This document shows positions 1-7,420 of a stretch of 24,315 nucleotides of DNA, one piece after another. The DNA lies in the NCBI GenBank assembly GCA_964555935.1, contig CAZKUN010000138.1:1-24315 (forward strand). The letters are read 5' to 3'. A model generated the notes under the pieces. It was not told the DNA's origin, ran no database searches, and was given only the letters and a program-made list of their open reading frames with translations. The stretch comes from CAZKUN01 sp964555935. GTDB taxonomy: Bacteria > Armatimonadota > Zipacnadia > Zipacnadales > VGFC01. The translations under genes and the position numbers were made by a program. The number at the start of each line of letters is the position of its first letter. Positions within the stretch are counted from its first letter, which is position 1.

Positions 1-1142
1 GGCTGACTGCTCAGCCAACGCCGGGGCGCCCAGTTCCATATGGGCAATCCCGGCTTGAACTGCTTCTTACCCTTGTCGTTCTTGAGGATCAGCTCTGGCT
101 TGCCATTGGCGTCCAGGCCCAGGGCCGCTCGGACCGCGAGGTTCTGGTCCAGGAGCTGGATGTTCGGCGATCCATCGGCTTCCAGGCCGATCAGCGCGCG
201 ATAGGTGCCATTGCTGTCGATCATGGCAATGGAGAGACTGCCGTCGGGTGCGATCGTCAGCCCCAAGCGCGTGTTCGTGTCGGGGCCGAGTAGATCAAGC
301 TGCGGGTTGCCGTCCTCCTGCAATCCCAGAACAGCGCGCGGGCGCTGGCTCGTGTCCCAGAGAGCTAGCTCGGGCTGGCCGAAAGCGTTCATCCGCAAGG
401 CGCCGCGCGGGCAATTCTGGTTGTCGACGAGGCGGAATTCGTTGGCCTCGATGACGTTGAGATTCACCGGGGCCGGCGGCGGGCATCCGCAGGTCGCCGG
501 GTGATTCGGGCAGACGCCTGGTTGTGGCGCGGCGACTGTCGCGCAGCCGCAGTTGTTGGGGTGGCCCTGGCATACCGACTGAATCGGAGCCACGACAACC
601 GGAGGCTGCGGCTGCGGCGCCACGGGCTGCGGTGGAACGACGACAGCGGGCGGTTGCGGCTGCGGCGCGGGTTGCGGCGCAACCTGGATCGGCTTCGGAG
701 CCGTGACCGCCGCGGTCCTGGTGGCGTAGACGCAGTCGATGGCATCCTTGACGGGTTTCACCAGTACCTGGAGAAAGACCGTGTCGCCATCCTTAATGTA
801 GTCGGGCAACGTCAGCGTGGTGCATCCCTCGCCTCGACGCTCCAGGTTTGTGGTGAGGAGCGCTAGATCCTCGGAGTGGAACTCGCCATCAATCTTGGGA
901 AAGATCGTGTACGTGACGCACGGCTTCCCATCGTCGATGCTTGTCTGCACCCCGAACTCGTCGTCGCTGCAGAACCCAACTCCAACCGTGCCGACCTGCG
1001 GGGACCCGGCCGGCGGGGCCGCACCCTCACCGTTCCATAGGTACAGCGGCAGAATCAGTCGTCCGTCCGCGTTCCAATCGGCCGCCATTGCGCCGGTGGC
1101 CAGTAGAGACAGTAACAGCACTGACACGCAGAGAATTCTCAT
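1..1142 (-). CDS. Secreted Pro-rich protein with two Cys/His motifs and beta-type repeats (3' end cut by window edge)
   Basis: The frame is open for 380 codons from an ATG at 1142 and runs off the left edge, so the C-terminus is missing. A GGGGGGAG ribosome site lies 10 nt upstream (1153-1160). Residues 1-20 are a signal peptide ending in GAMA. Residues 22-145 form a Cys-containing globular region. Residues 150-187 are a Pro/Gln/Val linker in which APQPQPPxVVV occurs twice, 16 residues apart. Two copies of C-x2-H-P-x2-C-G-C follow (residues 191-200 and 211-220). From about residue 225 to the edge there are repeats of the type LGLDANGKPELIL, about 25 residues each, as in beta-rich repeat proteins. 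I do not recognise a named family and assign no enzyme function. The signal peptide makes export likely, so it may act at the surface or in the periplasm. The open frame and codon use support a real gene. Confidence 0.8.
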   Translation of the reverse strand, partial: MRILCVSVLLLSLLATGAMAADWNADGRLILPLYLWNGEGAAPPAGSPQVGTVGVGFCSDDEFGVQTSIDDGKPCVTYTIFPKIDGEFHSEDLALLTTNLERRGEGCTTLTLPDYIKDGDTVFLQVLVKPVKDAIDCVYATRTAAVTAPKPIQVAPQPAPQPQPPAVVVPPQPVAPQPQPPVVVAPIQSVCQGHPNNCGCATVAAPQPGVCPNHPATCGCPPPAPVNLNVIEANEFRLVDNQNCPRGALRMNAFGQPELALWDTSQRPRAVLGLQEDGNPQLDLLGPDTNTRLGLTIAPDGSLSIAMIDSNGTYRALIGLEADGSPNIQLLDQNLAVRAALGLDANGKPELILKNDKGKKQFKPGLPIWNWAPRRWLSSQ

Positions 1143-1162
1143 ACCGAAACAACTCCCCCCCT

Positions 1163-1181
1163 GCTAGTTGGTAAACCTAGC
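1163..1181. repeat. Short inverted repeat GCTAG-N9-CTAGC
   Basis: GCTAG at 1163-1167 and CTAGC at 1177-1181 form a perfect 5-bp inverted repeat just upstream of the ribosome site of the leftmost minus-strand gene. It could be a small operator or chance; no regulator gene lies nearby. Confidence 0.25.
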
Positions 1182-1191
1182 TTCTAACGAG

Positions 1192-1207
1192 CGAAACACC
1201 CGTTTCG
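1192..1207. repeat. Short hairpin, 6-bp stem CGAAAC/GTTTCG
   Basis: CGAAAC (1192-1197) and GTTTCG (1202-1207) flank a 4-nt loop ACCC. There is no T tract after it on either strand, so it is not an intrinsic terminator. An operator or chance are the alternatives. Confidence 0.25.
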
Positions 1208-1373
1208 GTGGTGCTAGTTCGTGTTCCTGTATGGTGTTTGATGAATTTACACTTTCGTAACGATAGTTTCACGGCGCCGTGGTAGGCGTTCTGTGGCCCC
1301 AGAGGTCGCCAAGCCCGGACGGCGAACTCGCCTCAGCGACATTGACACCAGACTTCGCTACGAGGATGAACCC

Positions 1374-2654
1374 ATGTCAGGCAAGCCGCTGACCGCCGCC
1401 ATCGTTGGAGCTGGACACCGCTCAGTGCTGTACGCCTCGCTCTCGAAATCTCAGCCGGAAAAGCTGCAGGTCGTCGCCGTGGCCGAGCCCGATGACACGC
1501 GGCGCAACAAGACGGCGGCCGACTATGGCCTGGCTCCGGAGAGCTGTTTCCTCACGGCCGAGGAGATGGCCGCGCAGCCGGCATTGGCGGATGTGGCCAT
1601 CAACGGGACGATGGACAGGGACCATGTTCCGACGACGCTGCCCCTGCTTGAGCGCGGATATGACGTGCTCCTGGAGAAGCCGATTGCGCCGACGCGGGAG
1701 GAGCTGCTGTCGCTGGTGGACGCGGTGAAGCGGACCGGGCGCAAGGTGGTGGTCTGTCACGTGCTGCGGTACGCTCCCTTCTACGTGGCGATCCGCGAGC
1801 GGATTGCCGCCGGCGAGATCGGGGACGTTGTCAGCATGTCTACCGCCGAGAACGTGAGCTATCACCACATGGCTGTCGGGTTCGTCCGGGGTAAGTGGAA
1901 TCGCCACGAGACTTCGAACCCCATGCTGATGGCGAAGTGCTGCCACGACCTCGACTTGATCACCTGGATGAAGAGCGGAATCCCGCCGGCTCGAGTCTCG
2001 AGCTTCGGCGGGATCATGCACTTCAAGCCGGAGATGGCTCCCGAGGGCGCGGGGACGAGGTGTCTCGTCGACTGCGAGATCGAGGATACGTGCGACTACT
2101 CAGCCAAGAAGCACTACATCGACATGGGGATTTGGGGTTACTACGCGTGGGAGTGCATCGAACACCTCGGCGAGACGACGGAGCAGCAGAGAATCGAATC
2201 GCTGAAGACCGACAACCCGCTGGGCCGCTGCGTCTGGCATAGCGACAACACGGTCGTCGATCACCAGTGCGTCGGGATTGAGTTTGAGGATGGGTGCACG
2301 GCGACCCACACGATGACAGGTGGGACATCGAAGCCATGCCGGTCGATCCACGTGATCGGCACCAAGGGCGAGATCCAGGGGACGATGGAGGACGGCTCAA
2401 TAGTCGTTCGTCGGCCCGACGCGCGCAAGGGTCACGAGTTCATAGAGGAGCCGGTGGACCTGAACGCATCGCGCGACATGCACGGCGGCGGCGACATGCG
2501 TCTCGTTGAGGATTTCTTGCGCGTGGTGAGGGGCGAACCGGCGTCGCTGTCGACTACTGATCTGATGGATTCAGTCAATGGGCACATGATCGCCTTCGCC
2601 GCTGATCTGGCAATGAACGAGCGGCGGACGGTGGAGATCAGCGAGCTGTTGTGA
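1374..2654 (+). CDS. Gfo/Idh/MocA family oxidoreductase with Cys cluster
   Basis: This is a predicted NAD(P)-dependent sugar dehydrogenase or reductase of the Gfo/Idh/MocA family, cytoplasmic, 426 residues. I start it at the ATG at 1374 because a GAGG ribosome site (1362-1365) sits 8 nt upstream. The frame is open back to 1293, but those 27 residues lie ahead of the usual family N-terminus. The Rossmann motif GAGHRS is at residues 12-17, the catalytic-type EKP at 101-103, and a conserved His-Asp pair at 191-192 in KCCHDLD. Next comes C230-x3-C234-x5-C240 followed by YSAKK. I recall this as a hallmark of one uncharacterised subfamily, but I cannot confirm that here. It has no signal peptide. 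It stands alone on plus and its last 17 nt overlap the 3' end of the convergent lipoprotein gene. The substrate is unknown. Confidence 0.93.
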   Translation: MSGKPLTAAIVGAGHRSVLYASLSKSQPEKLQVVAVAEPDDTRRNKTAADYGLAPESCFLTAEEMAAQPALADVAINGTMDRDHVPTTLPLLERGYDVLLEKPIAPTREELLSLVDAVKRTGRKVVVCHVLRYAPFYVAIRERIAAGEIGDVVSMSTAENVSYHHMAVGFVRGKWNRHETSNPMLMAKCCHDLDLITWMKSGIPPARVSSFGGIMHFKPEMAPEGAGTRCLVDCEIEDTCDYSAKKHYIDMGIWGYYAWECIEHLGETTEQQRIESLKTDNPLGRCVWHSDNTVVDHQCVGIEFEDGCTATHTMTGGTSKPCRSIHVIGTKGEIQGTMEDGSIVVRRPDARKGHEFIEEPVDLNASRDMHGGGDMRLVEDFLRVVRGEPASLSTTDLMDSVNGHMIAFAADLAMNERRTVEISELL

Positions 2655-3198
2655 CCGGCTTGGTCGCTCCGAGGTAGCGAAACGCGCCGTCGACGTATAC
2701 GAAGGGGCCGAGTTCAGCGCCCGTGCTCTGCCCCGGCGCGACCAACTCGGCGGAGTAGATGGTCACCGGCTCGACCATTGATGGGGTATCGGGCGCGGTC
2801 TCCTCGGACACGACTACCTGGAAGCGGCTCTCAGCGATGTGTGTCCGCAGAATGCCGGGGAAGTCATCGCTGAAGTTGCTAGTGCTGTCGGCGTAATCCG
2901 CCGAGAGCGCCGCTCCGACATCTGGCCCAAACGCGCTCTGAAACCACGCCTCGTGATCCGGGATGAGCAGGTCGCCTCCAGAACTCCTCACAGAGCCATA
3001 GTCCTGCGCCCTCGTCGCGGCGATCAGGCTCTCGACATGTTGCTTCAGGCCGTCGGACGATTCGTCCACAGGAACGGGATCCGGTGGATCAGGCGCGGGA
3101 ATCACAACGGGCGTGTTGTCGACGTCGGCTGTCTGGGGTTGGCACCCAAGCATCGCCAGGACGCCGGCCGCCATCAACCACACCAGCGCTGTCCTCAT
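2638..3198 (-). CDS. Small predicted lipoprotein of unknown function
   Basis: The product has 186 residues. I choose the ATG at 3198 because GGAGGGAG lies just upstream and the protein then opens with a clean export signal. An alternative in-frame start at 3243 would add 15 residues with no signal character. Residues 1-18 are hydrophobic and end in AMLGC, so Cys19 is the likely lipidated residue; Met at the -3 position is slightly off the usual Leu. A Pro/Asp-rich spacer (about 25-45) leads to a globular domain with IPDHEAWF in the middle and GPFVYVDGAFRYLG near the C-terminus. I do not recognise a named family. It is 75 nt downstream of the frameshifted exported protein and may share its transcript. 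Confidence 0.85.
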   Translation of the reverse strand: MRTALVWLMAAGVLAMLGCQPQTADVDNTPVVIPAPDPPDPVPVDESSDGLKQHVESLIAATRAQDYGSVRSSGGDLLIPDHEAWFQSAFGPDVGAALSADYADSTSNFSDDFPGILRTHIAESRFQVVVSEETAPDTPSMVEPVTIYSAELVAPGQSTGAELGPFVYVDGAFRYLGATKPVTTAR

Positions 3199-3273
3199 CA
3201 GTCTCCCTCCGGCGATCGTCATGTCACCACATTCGGCATTCACCCGCTCGGTTCCTCGCTGCTCGGCGCGCTC

Positions 3274-4137
3274 TCATTCCCTCGGGACCAGGGCGAAGCG
3301 CATGACCTTGGATGGCGCCGTCGGTGTCTCAGGCAGGCCTAGGGGCCACACCAGCAGCCCGCGTGGCGTCCAATTGCCGTCGCCGTTCTTGCGCACCGAC
3401 ACGCGGGCGAAGCCCATGTTCTCGCCGCCGTCGATGTAGAACTCGCCTTCCAGCTCAATGTAATACTCTCGCACATCGCGACCCGGCACGCCCCTCCCCG
3501 AATACTGGGTCTGGACCTCGCCGTCGGGGCTGGTGATGAGGAGCGTCCAGTCCACTCCGGTCAGGTCCCCGGATAACTCGACCAGGGCGACATTCTCACT
3601 GTACGCTATTGGCGAGTCGTACGTCCCGGGAATGAGGTTGCGCCCCTGGCGCGCGAGGTCGGGGTTCGGCTCCTCGGGAGCCTCCGTGCCGCCCTTCGTC
3701 AGGTTCTTGATGAGTCGCGTCAGCTCGCGCTCAGCATCCTGGCACTCCTCCTCGAAGCGGCGTTTGCCAAGCAGGAAGCGCCCCTCGGTCCGAAATATCA
3801 CGTCCTCCAGGCGAAGCTTGGCGTCGGTGAGCTGCTTGTGGCGCTCCGTATCGCCGGCCCGGTCCAGATCCTTGAAAAGGTACTTGGTGGCTCCGATTGT
3901 GCCGAGCGCGCTCGCGATGGCCGCGTTCACCGTCCGGATCTTCGCATCGGCCGGCAAGGCCCACAGCGGATCCTCCGCATCCTTCAGCGTCGCGATAGAT
4001 GTTATCGTCCGCTCCGGCAGGTCATCCTTGTTCCGAAGCAGTTCCTTGATCCTCGGGCCAACCCACCGCACGAGCACCCCGGCGACCCACTCGATCACGA
4101 ACTCGTTGCTCGTGATGCGCACCAGCACCGACGCCAC
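3274..4137 (-). CDS. C-terminal part of a frameshifted exported helical/beta-sandwich protein
   Basis: The frame can be called from a GTG at 4137 and gives 287 residues. Residues 12-35 are hydrophobic and helical, possibly membrane-associated. Residues about 95-148 are highly charged and likely helical or coiled-coil. Residues about 168-287 look like a beta-sandwich (GTYDSPIAYSENVALVELSG onward). The GTG has no correctly spaced ribosome site: the only G-rich stretch, the G8 tract at 4139-4146, ends 1 nt before it. Upstream of GTG the frame stays open into that tract. Removing one G joins this frame to the gene starting at 4780, giving one 501-residue protein. I therefore read this as the distal half of one gene, not an independent start. 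Function is unknown. Confidence 0.7.
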   Translation of the reverse strand: MASVLVRITSNEFVIEWVAGVLVRWVGPRIKELLRNKDDLPERTITSIATLKDAEDPLWALPADAKIRTVNAAIASALGTIGATKYLFKDLDRAGDTERHKQLTDAKLRLEDVIFRTEGRFLLGKRRFEEECQDAERELTRLIKNLTKGGTEAPEEPNPDLARQGRNLIPGTYDSPIAYSENVALVELSGDLTGVDWTLLITSPDGEVQTQYSGRGVPGRDVREYYIELEGEFYIDGGENMGFARVSVRKNGDGNWTPRGLLVWPLGLPETPTAPSKVMRFALVPRE

Positions 4138-4780
4138 TCCCCCCCCGGATCACCGACTTCAGTCTCCCTCGGGCCACCTGCTCGATGAGGCTAGGACCGA
4201 AAACGCCGGCCTTCAGGGTAAGCTCGAGCCTCTCGTCTACCTGACTCCATAGCCTCTCCTTGGCGCCGTCGGTTGCTTGCGCGACCGCCTGGGCAAAGAG
4301 TCTCTCGCCCATTCGTTCCAGCAGTCCCTCGCGCTTCAGCCGCTCCTCCGTCTGCTCCTGAAACTCATCGATCGCCCACAGCCTCAGCTTCTCGGCAATG
4401 GCGTCCTGCTTCTCCCGGGTCACGGAGGCCGACTGGTCTGTGACCACCCCTCCAAACGCCTGCTCCATGCTCATCAGCAGGAGGAAGCTCTCCTCGAGCA
4501 GCGCCAGCTCAACGCCCAGACCCGCCCGGGTCTCCGCGCCACAGAACGAGCGCATGAGTTCGCGGAATGCCTCCGCCTCCGCCAGGAGCCTCGCCCTCAT
4601 CGCCTCATCTTGCTCGTCCCATCGGTTATCCAAGGCCGCGAAGGTGCTCAACTCCTCTTCGAGGGCCAGGATCTCCCCATGTTGCGCCCGGATGGGCTCG
4701 ATGAACTCCGTGAGTTCGGTTTGCGCCGAGGCCATTGCCGCCAGCACCGTGGCAAACACGACCGCGCTGAATCTGCACAT
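4022..4780 (-). CDS. N-terminal part of the same frameshifted exported protein
   Basis: The ATG at 4780 follows GGAGGTG, a good ribosome site. Residues 1-19 are a signal peptide ending ASA before Q20. Residues 20-214 are Glu/Leu/Arg-rich and helical, with likely coiled-coil stretches (for example FQEQTEERLKREGLLERMGE). After residue 214 (VIRGG), at the G8 tract 4139-4146, composition changes abruptly to Gly/Arg/Ala-rich sequence (SGVGAGAHHEQRVRDRVGRR). This looks like translation in a wrong frame, and it overlaps the downstream frame for 116 nt. Real coding sequence probably ends its frame at about 4139 and continues in the frame of 3274-4137. It is either a sequencing or assembly error, a genuine frameshift mutation, or slippage. 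Exported; function unknown. Confidence 0.75.
   Translation of the reverse strand: MCRFSAVVFATVLAAMASAQTELTEFIEPIRAQHGEILALEEELSTFAALDNRWDEQDEAMRARLLAEAEAFRELMRSFCGAETRAGLGVELALLEESFLLLMSMEQAFGGVVTDQSASVTREKQDAIAEKLRLWAIDEFQEQTEERLKREGLLERMGERLFAQAVAQATDGAKERLWSQVDERLELTLKAGVFGPSLIEQVARGRLKSVIRGGSGVGAGAHHEQRVRDRVGRRGARAVGWPEDQGTASEQG
4139..4146 (-). repeat. G8 homopolymer (C8 on plus) at a reading-frame switch
   Basis: Eight consecutive C on plus mark the exact point where the coding signal on minus jumps from the 4780 frame to the 4137 frame. A 7-base tract would restore one continuous frame. Confidence 0.85.
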
Positions 4781-4922
4781 GGTCAGGCACCTCCGGTCTT
4801 GGATCCATGCTGCTACTGCTGGATCAACGCCCCGGGTTACTCAGTCCGAGATTCCCCATGTCAGGCTGCCTCGCCGGCGAGCAGTTGCCGATCCGAGCAT
4901 GCGCCTGGGACACGTAGGCCGT
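4781..4922 (-). other. Intergenic spacer with GC-rich hairpin, no clear terminator
   Basis: The 142 nt between the PD40 gene and the next minus-strand gene contain a near-palindrome at 4866-4884, with core CTCGCCGGCGAG at 4870-4881. No T run follows, so I do not call an intrinsic terminator. Read-through to the next gene is possible. I see no small gene here. Confidence 0.35.
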
Positions 4923-6737
4923 TCACCGCCAGGCCGGTGTGCGGGCTTCCCCCGCAGTCTGGACGATCGTGCGGATCTGGCCCGTCGCCACGTTGATCGC
5001 GTGGACGCCGTCGACGCCCGCGTAGGTCCCGGCAAAGGCGATCTCCGAGCTGTCCGGCGACCATGTTGGCGCCCTGGGATCGAACGGGGCCCCCGGCGTC
5101 AGGGAACGCTCGCCACTACCATTGGCGCTCATCACGAAGATCTGCTCCTCCCGCCAGAACGCGATGCGCGTGCCATCCGGCGACCAGGCGGGGTCGTAGC
5201 GGTCGGGATGGTCGGTCAGCTTCTCTGCGCCGCCACCGTTGGCGTTCATCACCCAGATCTCACGGCCGGCGTTGTAGACGATCTTGGCTCCGTCGGGCGA
5301 GAACTGGGCGCGCATTGCGCCGTTCATTACTCTCGCCAGCCCGCTACCGTCGGCATTTACGATCCACGTGCCGGTGAGGAATCCACCATCGACTGGCTCG
5401 CCGTAGGTGAACAGGATGCGCGTGCCGTCTGGCGACCAGCTCGTGTATGAGGGTCTGACGAGTCCGGGGGTAAGGTTGCGCGCTCCCGTGCCGTCGACAT
5501 TGATGATCCGCACCCCATCAGCTTCATTCCCGGTGGAATGGCAGTACACGATCTTAGTGTGGTCTGGGGACAGGGACGGGTACCACGCCCCTGGCGGGCC
5601 GGTCGTGACTTGCCTGTAGTTGCTGCCGTCAGGGCTGACCACGGCGAGTTGGAGCCTGTCGGCCTCGTCCTTGGTGCTGAAGCAGATGAGGCTCTGAGCG
5701 ACCGGGGGCGGCGCCGCCGACTTTGGCCCCCAGTCGGGCATGCTCTCAGCTTCCGCCGTGTAGGTGAGGTTTCGTGGAGCCTCTCCGTTTGCGTTGATGG
5801 TGTAGATGTCATTCTCGCCGTCGCGGTCGGAGGTGAGTATGATGCGCAGCCCATCGGGCGACCAGTACGGATCGTAGTCATCCGCCGCATTCCAGGTCAG
5901 GTTGGTCTGCGCGCCGCCGCTGGCACGCATTGTGTAGATCTCGCTGTTGTCGTCGCGTTCGCTGACGAACACGATCATGGTGCCGTCAGGAGACCACCGA
6001 GGGAGGGTGTCGGGGCTCTCGCTGAAAGTCAGCGGCGTCTGCGAGTCGCCGTTCTTACGCATCTTGTAGATATTGGGATCGCCCGTTTTGGTGCTCACAT
6101 ACAGGATCCACTCGCCATTGGGAGACCACCTCGCCTGGCCGCACCCACCCTCGTCCCGCGTGAGAGGCTCCAGGGCATCGCCGTTCTTGCGCATCCTGTA
6201 GATCTGCGGCGCGTCCTCACGGAGGCTCTGAAACAGGATCCACTCGCCATCGGGCGACCACTGGGGATCCTTGTCGATTCCCTCACCGAAGGTGAGCGGC
6301 GTCTGGTCATCGCCGTTGGCATCCATCACCCAGATTTCCGTCGCCTCGTCACCGACAGTGCGCGTATACACGATCCGCGCGCCTCTCGGCGACCAATGAG
6401 GCGTGTTCTCGCGGGCCTCCTCAGTGAACGTGAGGTTCGTCTGGTCGTCGCCATTCGCGTCCATCGAGTAGATTTCCCAGTTATCGTCGCGGTTGGTCGT
6501 AAACACGATCTGGGTGCCGTCGGACGACCACTCAGGCTGCGAGTCCTGGCCCTCGTCTAGCGTGAGGTTGGTCTGCCCGTCACCGTTGTCCCACATGGTA
6601 CAGATCTCGTAGTTGCCGTTGTCATCGCGCACGTACACCACGCGGTAACGTTCGCCAATCTGCGCGGTCGACGCGCCAGCCGAGGCCAAGGCAATCCCAA
6701 CACCCATCAGTCCGATCAGTTGCGCCCTGGACGCCAT
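4923..6737 (-). CDS. Exported TolB-like PD40 protein with two beta-propellers
   Basis: The ATG at 6737 follows GGAGGTG with 7-nt spacing and gives 604 residues. A longer in-frame start at 6845 would put 36 polar residues ahead of the signal peptide and is rejected. Residues 1-26 are a signal peptide (ends ASTAQ). The rest is PD40/WD40-like repeats with the WSPDG signature. Trp positions 70, 115, 160, 204, 248, 292 and 336 are about 44-45 residues apart. A Pro linker (about 342-347) then leads to a second set at about 389, 434, 479, 518, 559 and 603. Each repeat carries an EIYxMxANGxxxxxLT block. The first set suggests about seven blades and the second about six. PD40 propellers are known in TolB and in many exported binding proteins. 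No catalytic domain is visible, so a periplasmic or surface binding role is inferred. Confidence 0.9.
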   Translation of the reverse strand: MASRAQLIGLMGVGIALASAGASTAQIGERYRVVYVRDDNGNYEICTMWDNGDGQTNLTLDEGQDSQPEWSSDGTQIVFTTNRDDNWEIYSMDANGDDQTNLTFTEEARENTPHWSPRGARIVYTRTVGDEATEIWVMDANGDDQTPLTFGEGIDKDPQWSPDGEWILFQSLREDAPQIYRMRKNGDALEPLTRDEGGCGQARWSPNGEWILYVSTKTGDPNIYKMRKNGDSQTPLTFSESPDTLPRWSPDGTMIVFVSERDDNSEIYTMRASGGAQTNLTWNAADDYDPYWSPDGLRIILTSDRDGENDIYTINANGEAPRNLTYTAEAESMPDWGPKSAAPPPVAQSLICFSTKDEADRLQLAVVSPDGSNYRQVTTGPPGAWYPSLSPDHTKIVYCHSTGNEADGVRIINVDGTGARNLTPGLVRPSYTSWSPDGTRILFTYGEPVDGGFLTGTWIVNADGSGLARVMNGAMRAQFSPDGAKIVYNAGREIWVMNANGGGAEKLTDHPDRYDPAWSPDGTRIAFWREEQIFVMSANGSGERSLTPGAPFDPRAPTWSPDSSEIAFAGTYAGVDGVHAINVATGQIRTIVQTAGEARTPAWR

Positions 6738-6831
6738 CCCGAGCACCTCCGATGCTGCGGCTTCATAGCATTTTGGTACCTCATCAGCAAAATACGCCCA
6801 GAGATCACTATTGACCTTCGTCGGGCCCGGC

Positions 6832-7284
6832 CTACCAGTCCACAACGATCTTTACGATGGCCTTGCGGACGGTGCCTTCGCCCGCGAGTGGGGCGTGGGC
6901 GTCATCGGGGGTGAAGACAGCGAATGCGCCGGGCGTGAGTTCGATCCAGGCGAGGGGCTCATCAGCGTAGAACCCGGCGTCCCGTTCTGCATCGTAGGGC
7001 TCATCAACGGAACTGCAGTCTGCTACCGGTTTCCAGCCGATCACTTCCGTGCCCTCGAGCACGATCTGCACGTCGGTGTACTGACGATGGAACTCAAGCC
7101 TCGCGCCTTCGCGGGCGCGGCCGGGGTCCTGGTCGCAGTTGATGAAAAGCCGGGCTGCCTCCAACTCGTGCCGGCCGAGATCCAGCGCGTGTAGGTCGAT
7201 GCCGGCGATGAGTTCGAAGGCGCGGGCGATGCCCGGGTGGAGTGCTGATGCCCGCTCTGGGTGGTCGATGTGCCCGATTATCAT
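6832..7284 (-). CDS. YhcH/YjgK/YiaL family cupin protein (DUF386)
   Basis: The product is 150 residues, the usual length of this cytoplasmic cupin family, whose members occur beside genes for sugar catabolism (including EbgC, YiaL and YhcH). The start at 7284 follows GGAAGGA. Family features are visible: E64-x-H66-R in LEFHRQYTDVQIVLEG, the GW pair (83-84), and the C-terminal TPGAFAVFTPDDAHAP with H130, followed by KAIVKI. The His and Glu residues are likely metal ligands. Some members are thought to act on monosaccharides (for example anomer or epimer conversion), so a role in handling sugars released by the neighbouring hydrolase is inferred. It is divergent from that hydrolase, with 136 nt between them, and lies 94 nt upstream of the PD40 gene on the same strand. 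Confidence 0.9.
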   Translation of the reverse strand: MIIGHIDHPERASALHPGIARAFELIAGIDLHALDLGRHELEAARLFINCDQDPGRAREGARLEFHRQYTDVQIVLEGTEVIGWKPVADCSSVDEPYDAERDAGFYADEPLAWIELTPGAFAVFTPDDAHAPLAGEGTVRKAIVKIVVDW

Positions 7285-7420
7285 GGGTGATGGTCCTTCC
7301 GTGGTGTGTGGCCCACCCTTCCCTGGCCCGGTCGCCTTGCCCTTGGCCGCCTGGGCAAGGTTCAGACATGCAGTGTGGTGAAGCTCCCGGGGCTATCATC
7401 ATTCGCCAGGAGTCTACGCC
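7285..7420. promoter_or_regulatory. Divergent promoter region between cupin and glycoside hydrolase
   Basis: The 136-nt spacer must carry signals for both divergent genes. It holds a 20-nt imperfect inverted repeat (7341-7360). A TATCAT hexamer at 7394-7399 resembles a -10 box for the plus-strand gene, but it has no good -35 partner. The plus-strand ribosome site AGGAG is at 7408-7412. Confidence 0.4.
7341..7360. repeat. 20-nt imperfect inverted repeat, possible operator
   Basis: CCTTGGCC and GGGCAAGG flank a 4-nt centre. Seven of eight base pairs match: five outer pairs, one mismatch, then two inner pairs. Its place between two divergent carbohydrate genes fits a repressor or activator site, but the palindrome occurs once here and no regulator gene is in the window. 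Confidence 0.35.

Larger units (their letters stand above)
1143..1373. promoter_or_regulatory. Divergent intergenic region, likely two promoters
   Basis: This 231-nt region separates the minus-strand secreted protein from the plus-strand oxidoreductase. Positions about 1208-1275 are clearly more AT-rich than the surrounding coding DNA and contain a TTTACA hexamer, as expected for a promoter. I could not identify a convincing matched -10 box. It also contains two short inverted repeats, listed separately. The frame of the downstream oxidoreductase stays open back to 1293, but that stretch looks like leader rather than protein. Confidence 0.45.

Noticed and set aside
582..668. CRISPR-like or tandem DNA repeat
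   Set aside because: The repetition is an imperfect coding duplication of a Pro/Gln-rich linker, with no spacer structure.
205..866. Several short plus-strand frames at the left edge
   Set aside because: The minus-strand frame from 1142 is continuous, has a ribosome site and signal peptide, and explains this stretch; the Arg-rich plus frames do not look like protein.
4866..4884. GC-rich hairpin as an intrinsic terminator
   Set aside because: The stem is short with a tight loop, and no T run follows on the transcribed strand.
4398..5450. A 350-residue open frame on plus, plus a 340-residue frame at 5538-6560
   Set aside because: Both are antisense to the signal-peptide helical protein and the PD40 protein. 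Repeated motifs in them mirror the WSPDG repeats on the other strand.
4923..6737. TolB of the Tol-Pal system
   Set aside because: The protein has two propellers, lacks the TolB N-terminal domain, and no tol or pal genes are adjacent.
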